From assembly GCF_026151205.1 (NCBI RefSeq), contig NC_087084.1, positions 3,504,845 through 3,568,844 of the forward strand: a stretch of DNA of 64,000 nt, in the 5' to 3' direction. Every line of letters begins with the position of its first letter. The first letter of the stretch is position 1. The stretch is from Bolinopsis microptera (Eukaryota > Ctenophora > Tentaculata > Lobata > Bolinopsidae). Position numbers and translations under genes: made by a program. Below are positions 27,701-42,700 of the stretch, piece after piece. The notes under the pieces are model-generated. The model did no database searches. It was not told the origin of the DNA and saw nothing but the letters and a program-made list of their open reading frames with translations.

Positions 27701-30700
27701 TCCCCAAAGTATGGAACTCTGATAATACTCGATGATTTGGAGAGTATGTGTTTTAGAAATTCCAGCCATTTTTAAAGTGTTTTAAATTCTCTAATGTCAT
27801 ACTCACTATTCGAACTTTGATTTTATGAACGACAATAACTATTAACTCGAATCTGTTCACATTGGATCATTATACGCTTTTATTACCAACACTAATAACA
27901 ATATGTAAGTTAAGCTAATGCTCTTGGTACCTACATACAGTATTAAAAACATTAGGAATTTAAAAAGTGTAAGTAATACCTCCTACTCTCCCAGAGGATC
28001 CTCTGGATGGAATGTGTATTAAAAAACACGGTGCTCTGGCTAGACAGAATTCTAACTCCTTGCCTAGTCTTATCGTTAGTACACTTATTGAGTAATTGAG
28101 TTTTAATGAGACTTTGAAATTCGGAGCTTTATCAAATGTTATATTACGTGGTTTAAACCTAGGATTGAAACATTTTAATGAATTCTAACATTTTTTCTAA
28201 TATATTTTTTCTAATATAGATGGTGCTTACATACTGTTTATTCTAATATACCGTTTAATTACAATTATAATTATTAATTGGAATTATAATCAATACGTCT
28301 TGACGATCTGTAATTTCAGACCCCACTCGCCCCCTGCAACACTCGCACTAAATCCTGCAGCGATCTAACAGGCAGCGCTGACCCAGTGCTGCGTAATCTG
28401 ACCGAACTGTGCAAATCACTTGGTATAGCGGACAGCACCAGCGCAGCAGGGCTGGGAGGAGGCGCTGCACCTGGTGGAGGAGGCGCTGCACCTGGTGGTG
28501 GAGGCGCTGCACCTGGTGGAGGAGCGCTGTTTGATCAGAAGTTGATTGATTGCTTGAAACCTGGCAGTTGTTTAAATGTGAGTGGTTTTAAGTTATTTTA
28601 GGAATTGTTCCTCAAAATCTATGCATTAACGTTTTAATACTGAGCTTCAAGTCCCATCTGATTAATTATATATCTATTTTTAGCTTACTCTCAAATCTCA
28701 ATATACACTTGCACTGTTCAGGTACTAAAGAACGGCCAGCTAATGGGGAGCCAATATATGATAATGAGTGCCGCCCCGCCTTCAATACCTCCTAGGTGAA
28801 CTTTATTATTTATAACTATTAACTTTTTTAGAACGTAATATTATATTTATATTATTTGATTTCTATTGAATCGTATTCCTTGTGATTATTAATATTTGTT
28901 ATTTAATTTCTATAATTATTTTCTTTGTGATAGCTACTCTTGTATTGCTTGATTCGTGTAATATGAAAGATTGCATTAAGGAGATGTAATATTATATATA
29001 TTTCTTTGTGATATATTCGAGCTAAAAATAGATACAGTGTTGGAATATAGTGAATTTAATAAATAAAATGTTGTTACTTAACTTGATTAATATAACTGGA
29101 TATAACACATCACAAACGTGAAACACCTGCTTCAACGAGTTAATAAAAATATTTATAATAACCAAACACCAACCACTTTCTATATCCTTAATAAATGAAA
29201 GTATGTACCTAAACTCAAAATATGCCATGTGAGTCACAACAAACTTTGCTATCCCACACTTACACACTAACATAGTTGTTATAAATATATTTAGCGTCGT
29301 TTGAAATGTTTACACTCATTCCCAAACTTGGATACAGGATGGCTAAAGCTAGTTAGAGGCTAGAGCTATTTTCCTCTGTAGCATTTCATGACAGTTAACA
29401 AAACTGCAAACAGTTCCCACTGGTTATTTCGTATCACGTGTGTCTGAATACCCACCCCTGATTGGTTCACAATGATCACGTGGGCGCTCATACAGCGCTC
29501 TGATTGGCTCGCTGAAATGACGTCACAGTTGGCAACTGTACAGTCTACAGCCCAGCCCCCGATTACGACGCGGTAAATTAGATTGGCCCCAGCAATGTGA
29601 TATCCCCTGTAAAGCTGTAAACTGTAAAGCTTGTGACATAACTCTGGGGAATTCGGGGTATTTATGTAAATATTTGCACTGAATTAACCCGCATTATTGT
29701 TAAATTGTAATAAGGGTTTTTTTAATCAAAGATAAAATATTTTTAAAGATAATGATGTGCGTGGTGGAAGGTGGTTACAATTTGTGTTGAATTATGAGTT
29801 TGAAATAATTTGTATAAGATTGTAAGTTGATTAACGGGTGTAGACTCCAAATAAATGACTACAAATTGAGGATATTAATCCGATATAGTGATATAAATCC
29901 TTTACTAAATACCACGGAGACGCATGGTTCATTGGTAATCGTCCACATCTTTAACCAAATTTTAACATTCCTTGAATTCCACAGAAGTTCGACGGAAGCT
30001 ATTTACGAGAATAATTTGGACGTTGTGATAAGACATGCGAGAGAGGAACAGAAGAAGAAAAAGAAAAAGAAACGGGAAAATTACTCGAAACGGCGAGTCA
30101 GACCAGGTTTTTAGGAATTAGTTAACATTTTAACTGAATTTAATTTGGTGGGCAATTAAATATGTAATTTATTTTAACGACGTCTAGTCTGTGGTTATAA
30201 TTTATGCAAGATCGTAAAATCTTTTGTTATGACGTTTCCCAGAAATTCATTCATTCAGGGGCAAATCTTACCAAACAAAAGTCGCTGCGAAGAAACAGAA
30301 GAAATTTGAGACTTATTAGGAGAGTTTCGTCAAGAAGAAAGAAGGTATTTATAAAGATTTCAAATGTGTATTTTGGATCTTGCTACTAAGATATTTCTTA
30401 TTATCAAAGAAGTGCGGCGGGTGTGCGATGTTGTGGGGCAAAATTTGGATATTTACTGTCTTTCATAATATGATATGGTATGCAATTATTTGATGTTTAT
30501 TTTAGCTCTTCAGGCCTAGGCATTGTGCAAAATTGGCAAACTTTGCAGAAAAATAAACAAAACACAATTTTATGAGCATATTTGTAACGCGCGAGATTTT
30601 GATAAATAGGTAAGTTTTCATCTTTTCCGCGTCACTTGATTATCCACGCGCAATATGTAGATCCGAATATCTGCGTGCTGCAATGCAATGGATCGATCAA

Positions 30701-33700
30701 ATATCATAATCAGAACAAGAAGTCCATAACACTTTATCTGACTTCTCAAACCGGAAAATTATAGTTAAATCAGTATTAGTGCACTTTTCCGGAAGGAAAT
30801 ATACACTTACGAAATGGTTATGGGGTCATTTGCACTCTTACTCAAACTTAGTGGTTTATCCAATCAAGTAATACCTAAATTCGCTTTATTACTTCCTATA
30901 GCCTATTCAGTAGAGCCTTTCGCAGCCTTGCTGTGCGATGTTGTATCACCATTTTACTTTCTTATAAGTTGTAAAGTTTCAAATAGTTAAGCGCCTCTGT
31001 AACTCTACTAGCCCATGGATATAGCTGAATCTATAGGTAGGATTTAAAGGCGCTTTTTTTGAAGTTTAAGTTGTTCCAAACAATCCATAAAAAAAGCAAA
31101 AGTTCGGCCTGGTCCTCAAGTCGACGAGCCTGTGGACCTCACCATTAAATATTATCGTTATCTTTCCGTATTTATCGTATTTAAACAAATACTCAAACGA
31201 GTTAACGGCGACAAAGGTATTCCAGCAATGACTTATAACAAAGTTTGACGTAAAAGTACCGAACTTTCAGGTCATTTAATTCCAGCTAACATTGTTTTTT
31301 GGCAATTTGATCTCTGAAAGTCATGAACATTTAAGCGTCCTAATCTAATAATGGAGATTAGATTATTCCTGAGAGTATTTTCAATTCTCACCCTCTTAAA
31401 ACCCTGTTAAAGCCCGGCTAAAAGGTTCTATATTTCATTTGTCCTAAATTAACATGTTGGACCAAACAATCATTTTACGATCAGTGAAACACAAGAATGG
31501 TATTTTTAAACATGATGACGCATGATTCCCAGAAATATTTCTCATAACGTGTTAACATAATCATTATTTTTATTATTAGTGCATCCAACTTGTAACTGCA
31601 ATGGCTTCCTTTTATATCATTTCATGAATTTTTCGTGTTCATTCGTAATATTGGTAGCATTGGAGTATGTTGTGTAAGCTTTTATTGTTTTATATGTTTT
31701 CTCCTCAATTATCAGAGATGTTCCATTGCAATGGTCTACTGATATTACCTTTTGATTTCACAAGACCTTCAACAATCCCTTCTTATCTACAAATATTTCT
31801 CTCCGGATGTAAGACTGTACGTGATGCGTGATACGTCATCACGCATCACGTGTTATAAAAATGAGCTGAACTATGAAAAAGAGTCTGAAGTTCTGCTTTA
31901 AATTTATAACCAAATTACCGTTTCCTTGGCTGGCTAACAAAAACAATAGCGAGTATTACCAATTAGCAACTCTCTTCAAAAGGTGACCACGTTCATACTT
32001 CACGTTCACCTCTGTTTCAAACCATCCTCCCAACACCAATCACAAGACTCACCACCCACCACGTGACGTGTACCAGCCAATCAGGAAACTGTCCCAAACC
32101 ACGTGACCTACACCACCCAATTACACGTCAGTAGACTTACCAATGAAGCTTCCTATACAGATGATGTCAGGAGGGGGCCAAAGGTTTGGTCCTGATGTAA
32201 TCTACCGGTTTATGTATATAGAGATTAACCGCATTACGATGTGTATCCATCCCCAGTATTACACAATACACACTACCCCTTATGTAATTTATGACATGCA
32301 TTTCATTGCATATTATATCTGTGGGCCGGATCACTAGCATAATTTTATAGCCACTGATTTCATCTTTCTGTTTCTGATATTATGATATTGTAAAGTATTT
32401 TTACGTGACTTTTTACCCGTGCCATTGCTGCTCAAATCGCAGACTGTTCTGGAGTATGGGGTATTGTTGAGGAATGTACGGTATTTTTTGTTAACAATTA
32501 CGGTATTTTCTGCTAATAATTCCCCCCACACAGCAGTTTTATGCGTAATTACTCTCTTAGCTCGTGTCTTACACTTCGTTTAGTTCCTCCCTTTTCGATG
32601 TAAAGCTTCTTGGCTGATTGACCTATTAAATTTCAATCTTATTTGATAATTATAATAGTTCCTCCTCATGGAGGTAGCGAGTATTTCTGTTTAGTCCGAC
32701 TTGGTTTTGTTTGCTGTTCATTAATTGATATTGGTGGAGGGAATGTTAAAAAAGAAGGGAAAGATCTTTATAAGTTAATATAAGAGTATGAGTATGACAG
32801 TATGAAATTAAGTGTCGTAATATTACTTTTGTAATCAGTTACTAGGTAACTCTGATTCGGAATTTATCTTGAAAGACTTTTCACATGAGACTTAGACTTG
32901 GGACACTGAAGGAAATAATCGCTATTCGTAATTTAAACGGTGGTTAAACGGTGATGATCCCCTGAACAGCGTACCATTAATTAGATTAAATTTAGTTAAT
33001 TTTTCCATCAAATATAGTTAATTAAGTGAACTGTTTTCCATCAAATATAGTTAATTAAGTGAACTGTTGCTCAACAAATATAGTTAATTAAGTGAACTGT
33101 TCTCCATCAAATATAGTTAATTAAGTGAACTGTTGCTCAACAAATATAGTTATTTAAGTGAACTGTTGCTCAACAAAGATGGTTAATTAAGTGAACTGTT
33201 GCTCAACAAATATAGTTAATTAAGTGATCTGTTGCTCAACAAATATAGTTAATTAAGTGAACTGTTGCCCCCTAGATATGGAAAACATCTGTGATTTTCC
33301 CCATTACCAGAATCTTCTAATAACAGACGCCTACCACTACTTCTGGTGTATTATCAACGGGTTTAATGTGAGTTTAGCAAAACACGATATTCTTTTCGTT
33401 TCTTTTTCAGTCTATCGCAAATGGGTTTAATCTGAGTTTAACCTGATTTAAATTCTTCAAAGTTTGACCTGTGTACTAAACAACGATTTTTGTGTTGTTT
33501 ATTTGTTGGACTATTGTTCACGTTTATTTTCATTTTCTATTAGACCATAGACCATAATCTCATTCATTTTGTAACGCCTATTGATTTTAGCCTTGGCCAC
33601 AAAACATTCTGTATTTAAATGACACTATGTTGAGTGTTGACGCTTCATCCCCTTAATCCAAACCTGAGTTGAACCTACATGACATACATATTATTTTGAA

Positions 33701-36700
33701 TTTTTGAATTCGCGCGAAATTTCGAGGTCGTGATCTGACCGAACTAAAAAACGTATCCTTTATAATTATGTAAGGTCCAATCTATATAACACCATTTATA
33801 ACAAAACTGTTAATTTTAAAACCTCCCCTTGTCCCAGGTTGTTACTTTATCACTAACCTCCCCTTGTCCCAGGTTGTTAGTTTTTATCACTAACCGCCCC
33901 TTGTCCCAGGTTGTTAGTTTTATCACTAACCTCCCCTTGTCCCAGTTGTTAGTTTATCACTAAGTGAAGTTCCCATTCAACAACAATAATCCTATATATA
34001 CTATATAACTATATAACACCATTTATAACAAAACTGTTAATTTTAAAACCTCCCCTTGTCCCAGGTTGTTAGTTTACCATAACCTCCTTGTCCCAGTTGT
34101 TAGTTATCACACCTCCCCTTGTCCCAGTTGTATTCACTAACCTCCCTTGTCCCAGTTGTTAGTTATCACTAACCTCCTTGTCCCAGGTTGTTAGTTTATC
34201 ACTAACCTCCCCTTGTCCCAGGTTTTGTTTATCACAACCTCCCTTGTCCCAGGTTGTATTTATCACTAACCTCCTTGTCCAGGTTGTAGTTATCACTAAC
34301 CTCCCTTGTCCAGTGTTAGTTATCCTACCTCCCTTGTCCCGGTTAGTTTATCACTACCTCCCCTTGTCCCAGTTGTTATTTATCACTAACCTCCCCTTGT
34401 CTCAGGTTATTAGTTTATCACTACCTCCCTGTCCCAGGTTGTTAGTTTATCACTAACCTCCCTTGTCCCAGGTTGTTAGTTTATCACTAACCTCCCCTTG
34501 TCCCAGTTTTAGTTTATCACTAACCTCCCTTGTCCCAGGTTGTTAGTTTATCACTAACCTCCCCTTGTCCCAGGTTGTTAGTTTATCACTAACCTCCCCT
34601 TGTCCCAGGTTGTTAGTTTATCACTAACCTCCCCTTGTCCCAGGTTGTTAGTTTATCACTAACCTCCCCTTGTCCCAGGTTGTTAGTTTATCACTAACCT
34701 CCCCTTGTCCCAGGTTGTTAGTTTATCACTAACCTCCCCTTGTCCCAGGTTGTTAGTTTATCACTAACCTCCCCTTGTCCCAGGTTGTTAGTTTATCACT
34801 AACCTCCCCTTGTCCCAGGTTGTTAGTTTATCACTAACCTCCCCTTGTCCCAGGTTGTTAGTTTATCACTAACCTCCTCTTGTCCCAGGTTGTTAGTTTA
34901 CCACTAACCTCCCCTTGTCCCAGGTTGTTAGTTTATCACTAACCTCCCCTTGTCCCAGGTTGTTAGTTTATCACTAACCTCCCCTTGTCCCAGGTTGTTA
35001 GTTTATCACTAACCTCCCGGCCCTTGTCCCAGGTTGTTAGTTTATCACTAACCTCCCCTTGTCCCAGGTTGGTAGTTTATCACTAACCTCCCCTTGTCCC
35101 AGGTTGTTAGTTTATCACTAACCTCCCGGCCCTTGTCCCAGGTTGTTAGTTTACCACTAACCTCCCCTTGTCCCAGGTTGTTAGTTTACCACTAACCTCC
35201 CCTTGTCCCAGGTTGTTAGTTTACCACTAACCTCCCCTTGTCCCAGGTTGTTACATTATCACTAACCTCCCCTTGTCCCAGGTTGTTAGTTTATCACTAA
35301 CCTCCCCTTGTCCCAGGTTGTTACATTACCACTAACCTCCCCTTGTCCCAGGTTGTTACATTACCACTAACCTCCCCTTATCCCAGGTTGTTGAGTATTG
35401 TGAAGAGACTCCTTGCCTCCCCACCAGTTACTGTAACCTGCCCTCCCTGACTCAGACATACTTTGTTGCAGAAAACACTGTTCCTAAATACATTAGGTAC
35501 GTAAAGTTATATCAATTGTGGGGGAGGGGGGGGGGGGTGTCATGATATTTGTTTCTGGAACAATGCCAGGAATCACTGATAACTGTGTGATTGATAATCA
35601 TCGTCCTTTAAAAATTATCTGTAACATTTCAATGGGGTGTGTGTGACTTCTCGACTCCGTGTTGGCTACGAGTGAAGTTCCCATTCAACAACAATAATCC
35701 AACTTGTCACTCCATCTGAAGTTTTACTAGTCCTGATTTGATAATCTGGTCTAGCTGAGTACCTGTAATCTTATCAGAACAATAAACCCGATTCAAGTGA
35801 TAAATGAAGATGGAAAAATTCGTTGAGCCTTTCAGCAATGTGTTATGGAGAAGCTTGAATTTAGACGTCAACCTCTTTAATTAATAGAGCTTTGATTTTC
35901 TGGTTTGATTTTCTAGTTTGTTACTTGATCATATAAAAACATGAAATATTGAATTAGGTATAATCCTGTTAATTGAATAATCAGCTAATTAACTACCACT
36001 CTAGTGAGATATCATACGAGAACATGGTGCCTAAAGACGTCCTGAAGCCCTCCCCTGTCGCGCTGAAAAGACTGACATCATTCTCCATGAACAGGGATAT
36101 TTCACCCTTTGTTATGGCAGAATACGAAGGTTTCCTTTTGAGTTACTATGTGTATAACTGTATAAGATATTGCCTTATATATATATATGGTAGTGTTGTC
36201 ATGGTTACGTTAACTTATGGTATGGTGTAATTTTGTTATTACCGTGCTGAAGAGACTAACCTACATGACATAATATCATTTAAACATTCAGAATAATCGA
36301 CTTTTATAGATTTAAAACAGAAAATATATCCTTGCGTTTGAAATGATTTAGTGTGCTCAATGAAACCATCAGATCCCTTAGGTCTGAAAAAAGTAGAGCA
36401 AGCAGAGAAAGGCCCTCCTACGAAAGGTCCTCCACCTCCTCCTCCTCCCGTTGAGAAAACTGTTGTAATCATAGCAGACAAAACTGTAAAGGAGGAGGAG
36501 GAGGAGGAGGAAATGGACGATTATAACGATCCAGACGTTCACAAGGTTGGTGTTTCTTCTATTTAGAGGGTTTTTAGAGGGTTTTAGTGAGATTTGTTTA
36601 GTGAGATTTGGAACAATGAGAATAGTGATCAATTGTTAAGACAATTAATATATATTATAACTTTATAACATACATACCTTTGCGAACACAATATGGACAA

Positions 36701-39700
36701 ACACTCATGAGGGTAAAGGAAATATTTCTACGAACATAGTGATAGTGAAAAACTTATACAAAGGATGCCATAATGCTGGCAACATGCCGCAACCTCTAAG
36801 TAGCCACCTCTAAGTCGTACACACAAACCAACTAGCAAGTCATTACCCTACAAACCAGTCTACCCCTAATTCATAATTCTATTCGTGCAAATACATTATA
36901 TTTCGCTGCGATTTTCGAGATTTTCGCCGCGATTTTTGGCCTAAATAATCGCGATTTTCTTTTGTCCTTGGTTTTAGGGGGTTAGCAATACATCTTAATG
37001 GTGTTCGATCACGCACTTTTCTTAAAATAATAAATCAGTTAACTTATTGAGCTGTTACTTCCGGCACGTAAAGATTCATGAGGGATGATTCTAGAACAAT
37101 GGGAATATACTAGAGCTTTCGGGTTACATTTGTTCTAAAATATTGTATATTATATATTGTATTGTATATAATGTTATATTATATGAGGAATGATTAGTGC
37201 CCAGTTTTGTTACGCGTTGATTATCGAGCTCTCTTATCTCAACCCTTATCGATACAATTCTACTACGACTCAGCTGCCACTGTGTCTTCGGTGCTATACA
37301 TAATACAACTGACAGTACATTATGGAAGCTGTTTACTTTGACTCTACAATGTGGTCAATTTTATTTTAATTCTTTTCTTAGGCCACATTTAATGTTGAGA
37401 TGCTACAAACCATGGCAACCTATAATAATTACTAAGGTCTTGAATTTCTGAATTTCAGATAAGTTTCCCTCACACCATGAAACTTAAAATGTGATCTGAT
37501 CAGCACGAACATAATGTAATGATAATTAGTAATAATATGATATAATTTAGGCCTCAGTTGATGAGTATGATTCGTTTACGTTAATTCGCTCGCCGACTGC
37601 TTGAGTCGTACACTCGTACCCAGAAATCAAACAGACCTGATCACCAGTTCAATTATAAGCGGTGATGCTCTGCAGAATTTGCAAGTGATAGTGCCGGTGA
37701 TAGTGCCGGTGATAATGCCTGTTTTGGAGGATTTGCCGGTGATAATGCCTGTTTTGCAGGATTTGCCGGTGATAATGCCTGTTTTGCAGGATTTGCCGGT
37801 GATAGTGCCTGTTTTGCAGGATTTGCCGGTGATAATGCCTGTTTTGCAGGATTTGCCGGTGATAATGCCTGTTTTGCAGGATTTGCCGGTGATTATGCCT
37901 GTTTTGCAGGATTTGCCGGTGATAGTGCCTACTAATGTTAGTGTGGAGGAGAGTAAGGAGTTGTCAGAGTTGTACGGGGATGATTACGATGATCTGGATA
38001 GTATCTTTAACAGGTGAGTTCTGATTGGCTAGTTTGTGCCACGTGGTGTGAATACTGTGCCTTGATTGTCTTTACTCGAACCATCTGGTACCGTGGTATT
38101 TCATATATTAAGTTATGTAACTTACAAACAACACCACTAACCCGTCGTATCTAACTTGTAATCACCATCATCAACATGTTGCTGATGCAATATCCCGTAT
38201 CTAACTTGTAATCACCATCATCAACATGTTGGTGATGCAACACCCCGTATCTAACTTGTAATCACCATCATCAACATGTTGCTGATGCAACACCCCGTAT
38301 CTAACTTGTAATCACCATCACTAACCCCCGGTTCCACCAGGCCCCTACCAAACCCCACTACCCCTGAAACAACAGCCGCTCAAAAAGAAGAAGAAGAAGA
38401 AGCCAACACTCACTACTACGAACCGAGTAATGTACACAATGGTGAGGATGAGGACGACGAGAACCATTTTTACGACGATATTAACGGTAATGCGTTTTAC
38501 GACGATATTACGGAGTATCATAAGGCTTGTGACAAGGAGATTGAGAAGAACGGTTACGAATCAGGTTGGAAGATGAGCAGTTTGTTTGGCCAAATCTTGA
38601 TCATCTAGCAGCTCCTCTTAGCAGTTACTAATAAGCTAATAATGCTTCCGGGTTCCGTCTTCTGTAATCTTAAATATCTCCAATTAGCCAAGGTTCAGCC
38701 ATTCACACGGTCACCCCGCTCCCATAATGACGTCATCAAACCCAAAATAACGTCATCAACTCAACAATCAACATGACGTCATCAACTCACTCTGACGTCA
38801 CCACCCTCAGTCGGAGTAGAGCCCGAGGTTGACTACACGGGTATAGACGACTCAGCTAACGAGAGTGAGGAGGAGAGTGGGGAGAACCATGAGTTGGAAG
38901 AGGTGGACGTGTCCGACCTGCAGGTTGAGGAGGTGAGTTAGGGGGAGGCCGGAGGCGCTGTGATGACGTCACGTGTGTGTGACGTCATCAGTCACTTATT
39001 CAATTCTTGACTTCCTTTATTTTTTAAAAGGTATACACAGAAGCTATTCTGCTGATAAAATGGCTTTCCAGCGCCAAAAAAAATAATCCAACATTTATCA
39101 CATGTTTATTACAATATTTCCTCCCCTACAGGTAGAACTAGATGATTTGTACGGAGACGATTACGGAGAGTATCCGGTTACGTTAGACCCACTATCTCAC
39201 ATCCTGACCTCCCCACCATCCTCCACAGGACCATTCGACCAGGTGAACCTTCCTCTCGGAGACAACCTTACTCCCGGAGACAGTGTTCCTTCTGGAGACA
39301 ACCTTCCTTCTGGAGACAACCTTCCTTCCGGAGACACCATCCCTCAGAATCTGATCCCATCCAGCTCTTCTAGTTCGCTCCGTACTTCTTTTCTTCACCT
39401 GTACGATAATCAGCTGCCGGAGCTACAGGATCATTATTATTACAACCTTGCTGCGCGGCGTTCTTCTCGGAGCATCAGTACTGGTTAGTTCAGTTCAAAT
39501 CTCTTTCAAGGTCAAAGTATGTTACATTTTAGTCAATTATCTACGCCATTTGCATTATTCGAAACAAGAAAAGTCAATTTCAATTTTACAAATATTACAA
39601 ATCACAAGTTTTCAACTACTAAAAAATCCTCGATTTAAGTCATGTGACGTTTTCCCACCAATCAGGTTCGTCCTCGTTGCCGCGGGAACACGAATCCTTC

Positions 39701-42700
39701 CACTCAGCGATGTCTCACAACTCCATCTTCTCTTCTGGTGGCTCCAGGAGTAGTTCTACTAAGTCTTGTCACAGAGGATCCATCACTAGCAGAACCAGGT
39801 AAGCTGGTTTTGGTGTTTAATTAAGCTTTTTCTATCTCAGAGAGCAGAGATTGCACCATGGTAATATGGTAATGGAGATGCTTTATCAACCTTTACGACT
39901 TACGTTAGTAGTACCACTAACTAACCACTATCTGTCTACATTTGTAGGGCACATAAATCTGACTACTTATGGCTAAACGGCACAAACGAACCTCGTTCCT
40001 ATTAACGTATAGATTACAATACGTGAGCATGTAACGAGCTTACGAGCTACTCAAAAACGTTGCTGCAATCTCATTGGTCGCTCTGCTGTCACGTGTCTCA
40101 CCTAACCAGCCAATCAGAGCACATTATCCCAGATAAGATTTCTCATCATCTCATTACATCCTCGATTTCATCAGAATTGTTAAAACATTAAAAAGTTGTT
40201 TCACGACATGATGCAATGCTCATTTCTACTTTGTTTCGATGGATTATGCTGGTCCTAGCCAGCGTTATGCTTGACTAATGATTCTAAACAACTAACAAAT
40301 CTTCAGTTTTGCTGAGTTTTTTGTTTGAATTTGAAGCTTACACCCTTTTCACTTCGTGAATATCAGTTGACGTCCTTTAATGCTCCGTTTGTAGGTGATT
40401 ACAAGGTGGCCCAGTATTAACTTTATATTCGAGCAATGTCCCTAAACGTACATCTTACTTTAGGAGTTTAAGTAGAACATGTTTTGAAAAAGAAATGTAG
40501 TAAAATTCAAGGGCAGGGATGAATATTTCGATGAAACTTTCTTTAACTCTTTACACAAAATAAAAAAGTGTTGAAAGGCTTCATCCTACCTCTCTTGATA
40601 AACAGATCAAAAAGTACGACCAAAAACATCCAGACTAAAAAGAAACCATTGCAGTCCAATAGCAGCGCACTACGACACGCTCCCCATACGTAACCAAGGT
40701 TACGAGAACCTAGAAACGCGAAAGTACATCATGTCTTGGCACGGTACCAACGAAATGCATCCACATATCCCACTATCCTCATCACAGGTAATACATCATA
40801 CTATTTTACTGGCTTTATGTGGAAACTTGTGTTAATGTTACTAGATCTATTTAAAAAGTCAATGATATTCACTGTATTCAGAGTATCCAGAAGTCCCAGT
40901 AAATTGAAGGTTTATTTTGAATTGTAGTTGACGAAGTGAGAGTCTCCACTCAGTGTGTTAAAACATAATTCTTTGTCGACGTTTCGGCTACATGCCTTTG
41001 TCAACTACAATTCAAAATAAATGATTGACCCACTCATAAGAGCAAAAAAAAAGATTACAAATTGAAGGTTTATTGTAATCTTGTGTTAATGTTACTAGAT
41101 CTATTTAAAAAGTCAATGATATTCACTGTATTCAGAAGTCGCAGTAAATTGCAGATTTATTGTAATCGCGGTATTCACAGCAACTTAAAAAATCCTAACC
41201 ATCACAGGTGAGATTATCACATGATCTGTCACGTGAACTAAAAACCACCACCTCTCAGCCCACCCTTCTTAGCCACCTCCCGCCTTGTAACCTACCTAGA
41301 CACTCCTCAACCTCACCTGTGAGTTATATTTAGTGCTTTTCTTTGTTGCTTTTATAAGTGCTTTTTTAGTGTTTCTATCGCACATCTTAGTGTATTTTAT
41401 TGGAACTTTTAGTGCTTTTATTAAGTCATTTTGTTATTTTTTTAAAATGTTTGTCAGTTTTTACCAATCTAGTAACTTTCTACGTTTATTGTCAGCTCAT
41501 TATCTGTTATTACCTTTTATTACCCCTGTTATTACCTGTTATTACCTGTTATTACCCCTGTTATTACCCCTGTTATTACCCCTGTTATTACCCCTGTTAT
41601 TACCCCTGTTATTACCTGTTATTACCCCTGTTATTACCTGTTATTACCCCTGTTATTACCTGTTATTACCCCTGTTATTACCTGTTATTACCCCTGTTAT
41701 TACCTGTTATTACCTGTTATTACCTGTTATTACCTGTTATTACCCCTGTTATTACCCCTGTTATTACCTGTTATTACCCCTGTTATTACCTGTTATTACC
41801 CCTGTTATTACCTGTTATTACCCCTGTTATTACCCCTGTTATTACCCCTGTTATTACCTGTTATCTCCCACAGTTTACTAGTTTATCTGATAATAATGTG
41901 CTGTCTAGCAACGACCTCTCGTCAAGTGTTAGCTGCGACGAATTTGTAAGTATTAAATTAATGAATTGTAAATCAGCAAAATCGAGTTGTATACAATTAT
42001 CGTAATTATGAATTTCTGCAATTCCAAATATTAAACAAATTCTCGAATTTTTAACAGTTAAGTGTCGTGATATCAAAGAACGAATGAAACATTAAATATA
42101 GGTTTAATATAAATAAAACTTTGCTTTATTAGTATTCCGATTTAAAATTACAATAATTTAATACGATAATCTCAGTTGGACGAAGAAGGGTATGAAGTTC
42201 CAATGCATACAGAAACCTCTAGAAATACAGGTAATTTAAATTATTAAACTTAAGAATCATTATAAATAATCATTACGTTATTTAACTAAACCTCGGTATC
42301 TTATTCTTAGAAATAAAGGGTGGTTTGCAGCCCAAAAACCAACTGCTGCATCAAAATTACAATTCTGGTCGGTTGCAGCGCTGCCACAACCACAGTGTAA
42401 TCACTGAAGGAAAAATAGAATATTAATATAAGTCTGTAATGGACGGAGAGTACTGTCTCAGATATAATCTGAACACAAGTCTCACAGTCGATTAGTGAAC
42501 TTTATTGTGTTGAGAATTTAAACTCCGTCGGTCCTTCCTCAAAGTGGTACGGCTAACTAGAGTGCATTTCGTTGAAACTTGATACCCGAGATAATGATAA
42601 GCTCAAATTCCAAATTCCTCGGATTTTCTGAGGAACATGCAACAGGCATGCTTTGTCATATGTTTCTTTGTTTTTGTGGCGAGTGATGTAGACTGTTATT

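Noticed and set aside
34178-34456. 92-codon frame
   Set aside because: It comes from the 35-bp minisatellite in a region with probable sequence errors.
41333-42005. Leu/Pro/Tyr frames of 182 and 201 codons
   Set aside because: Translation of the TTATTACCCCTG array. Only 41874-41945 is a real exon.
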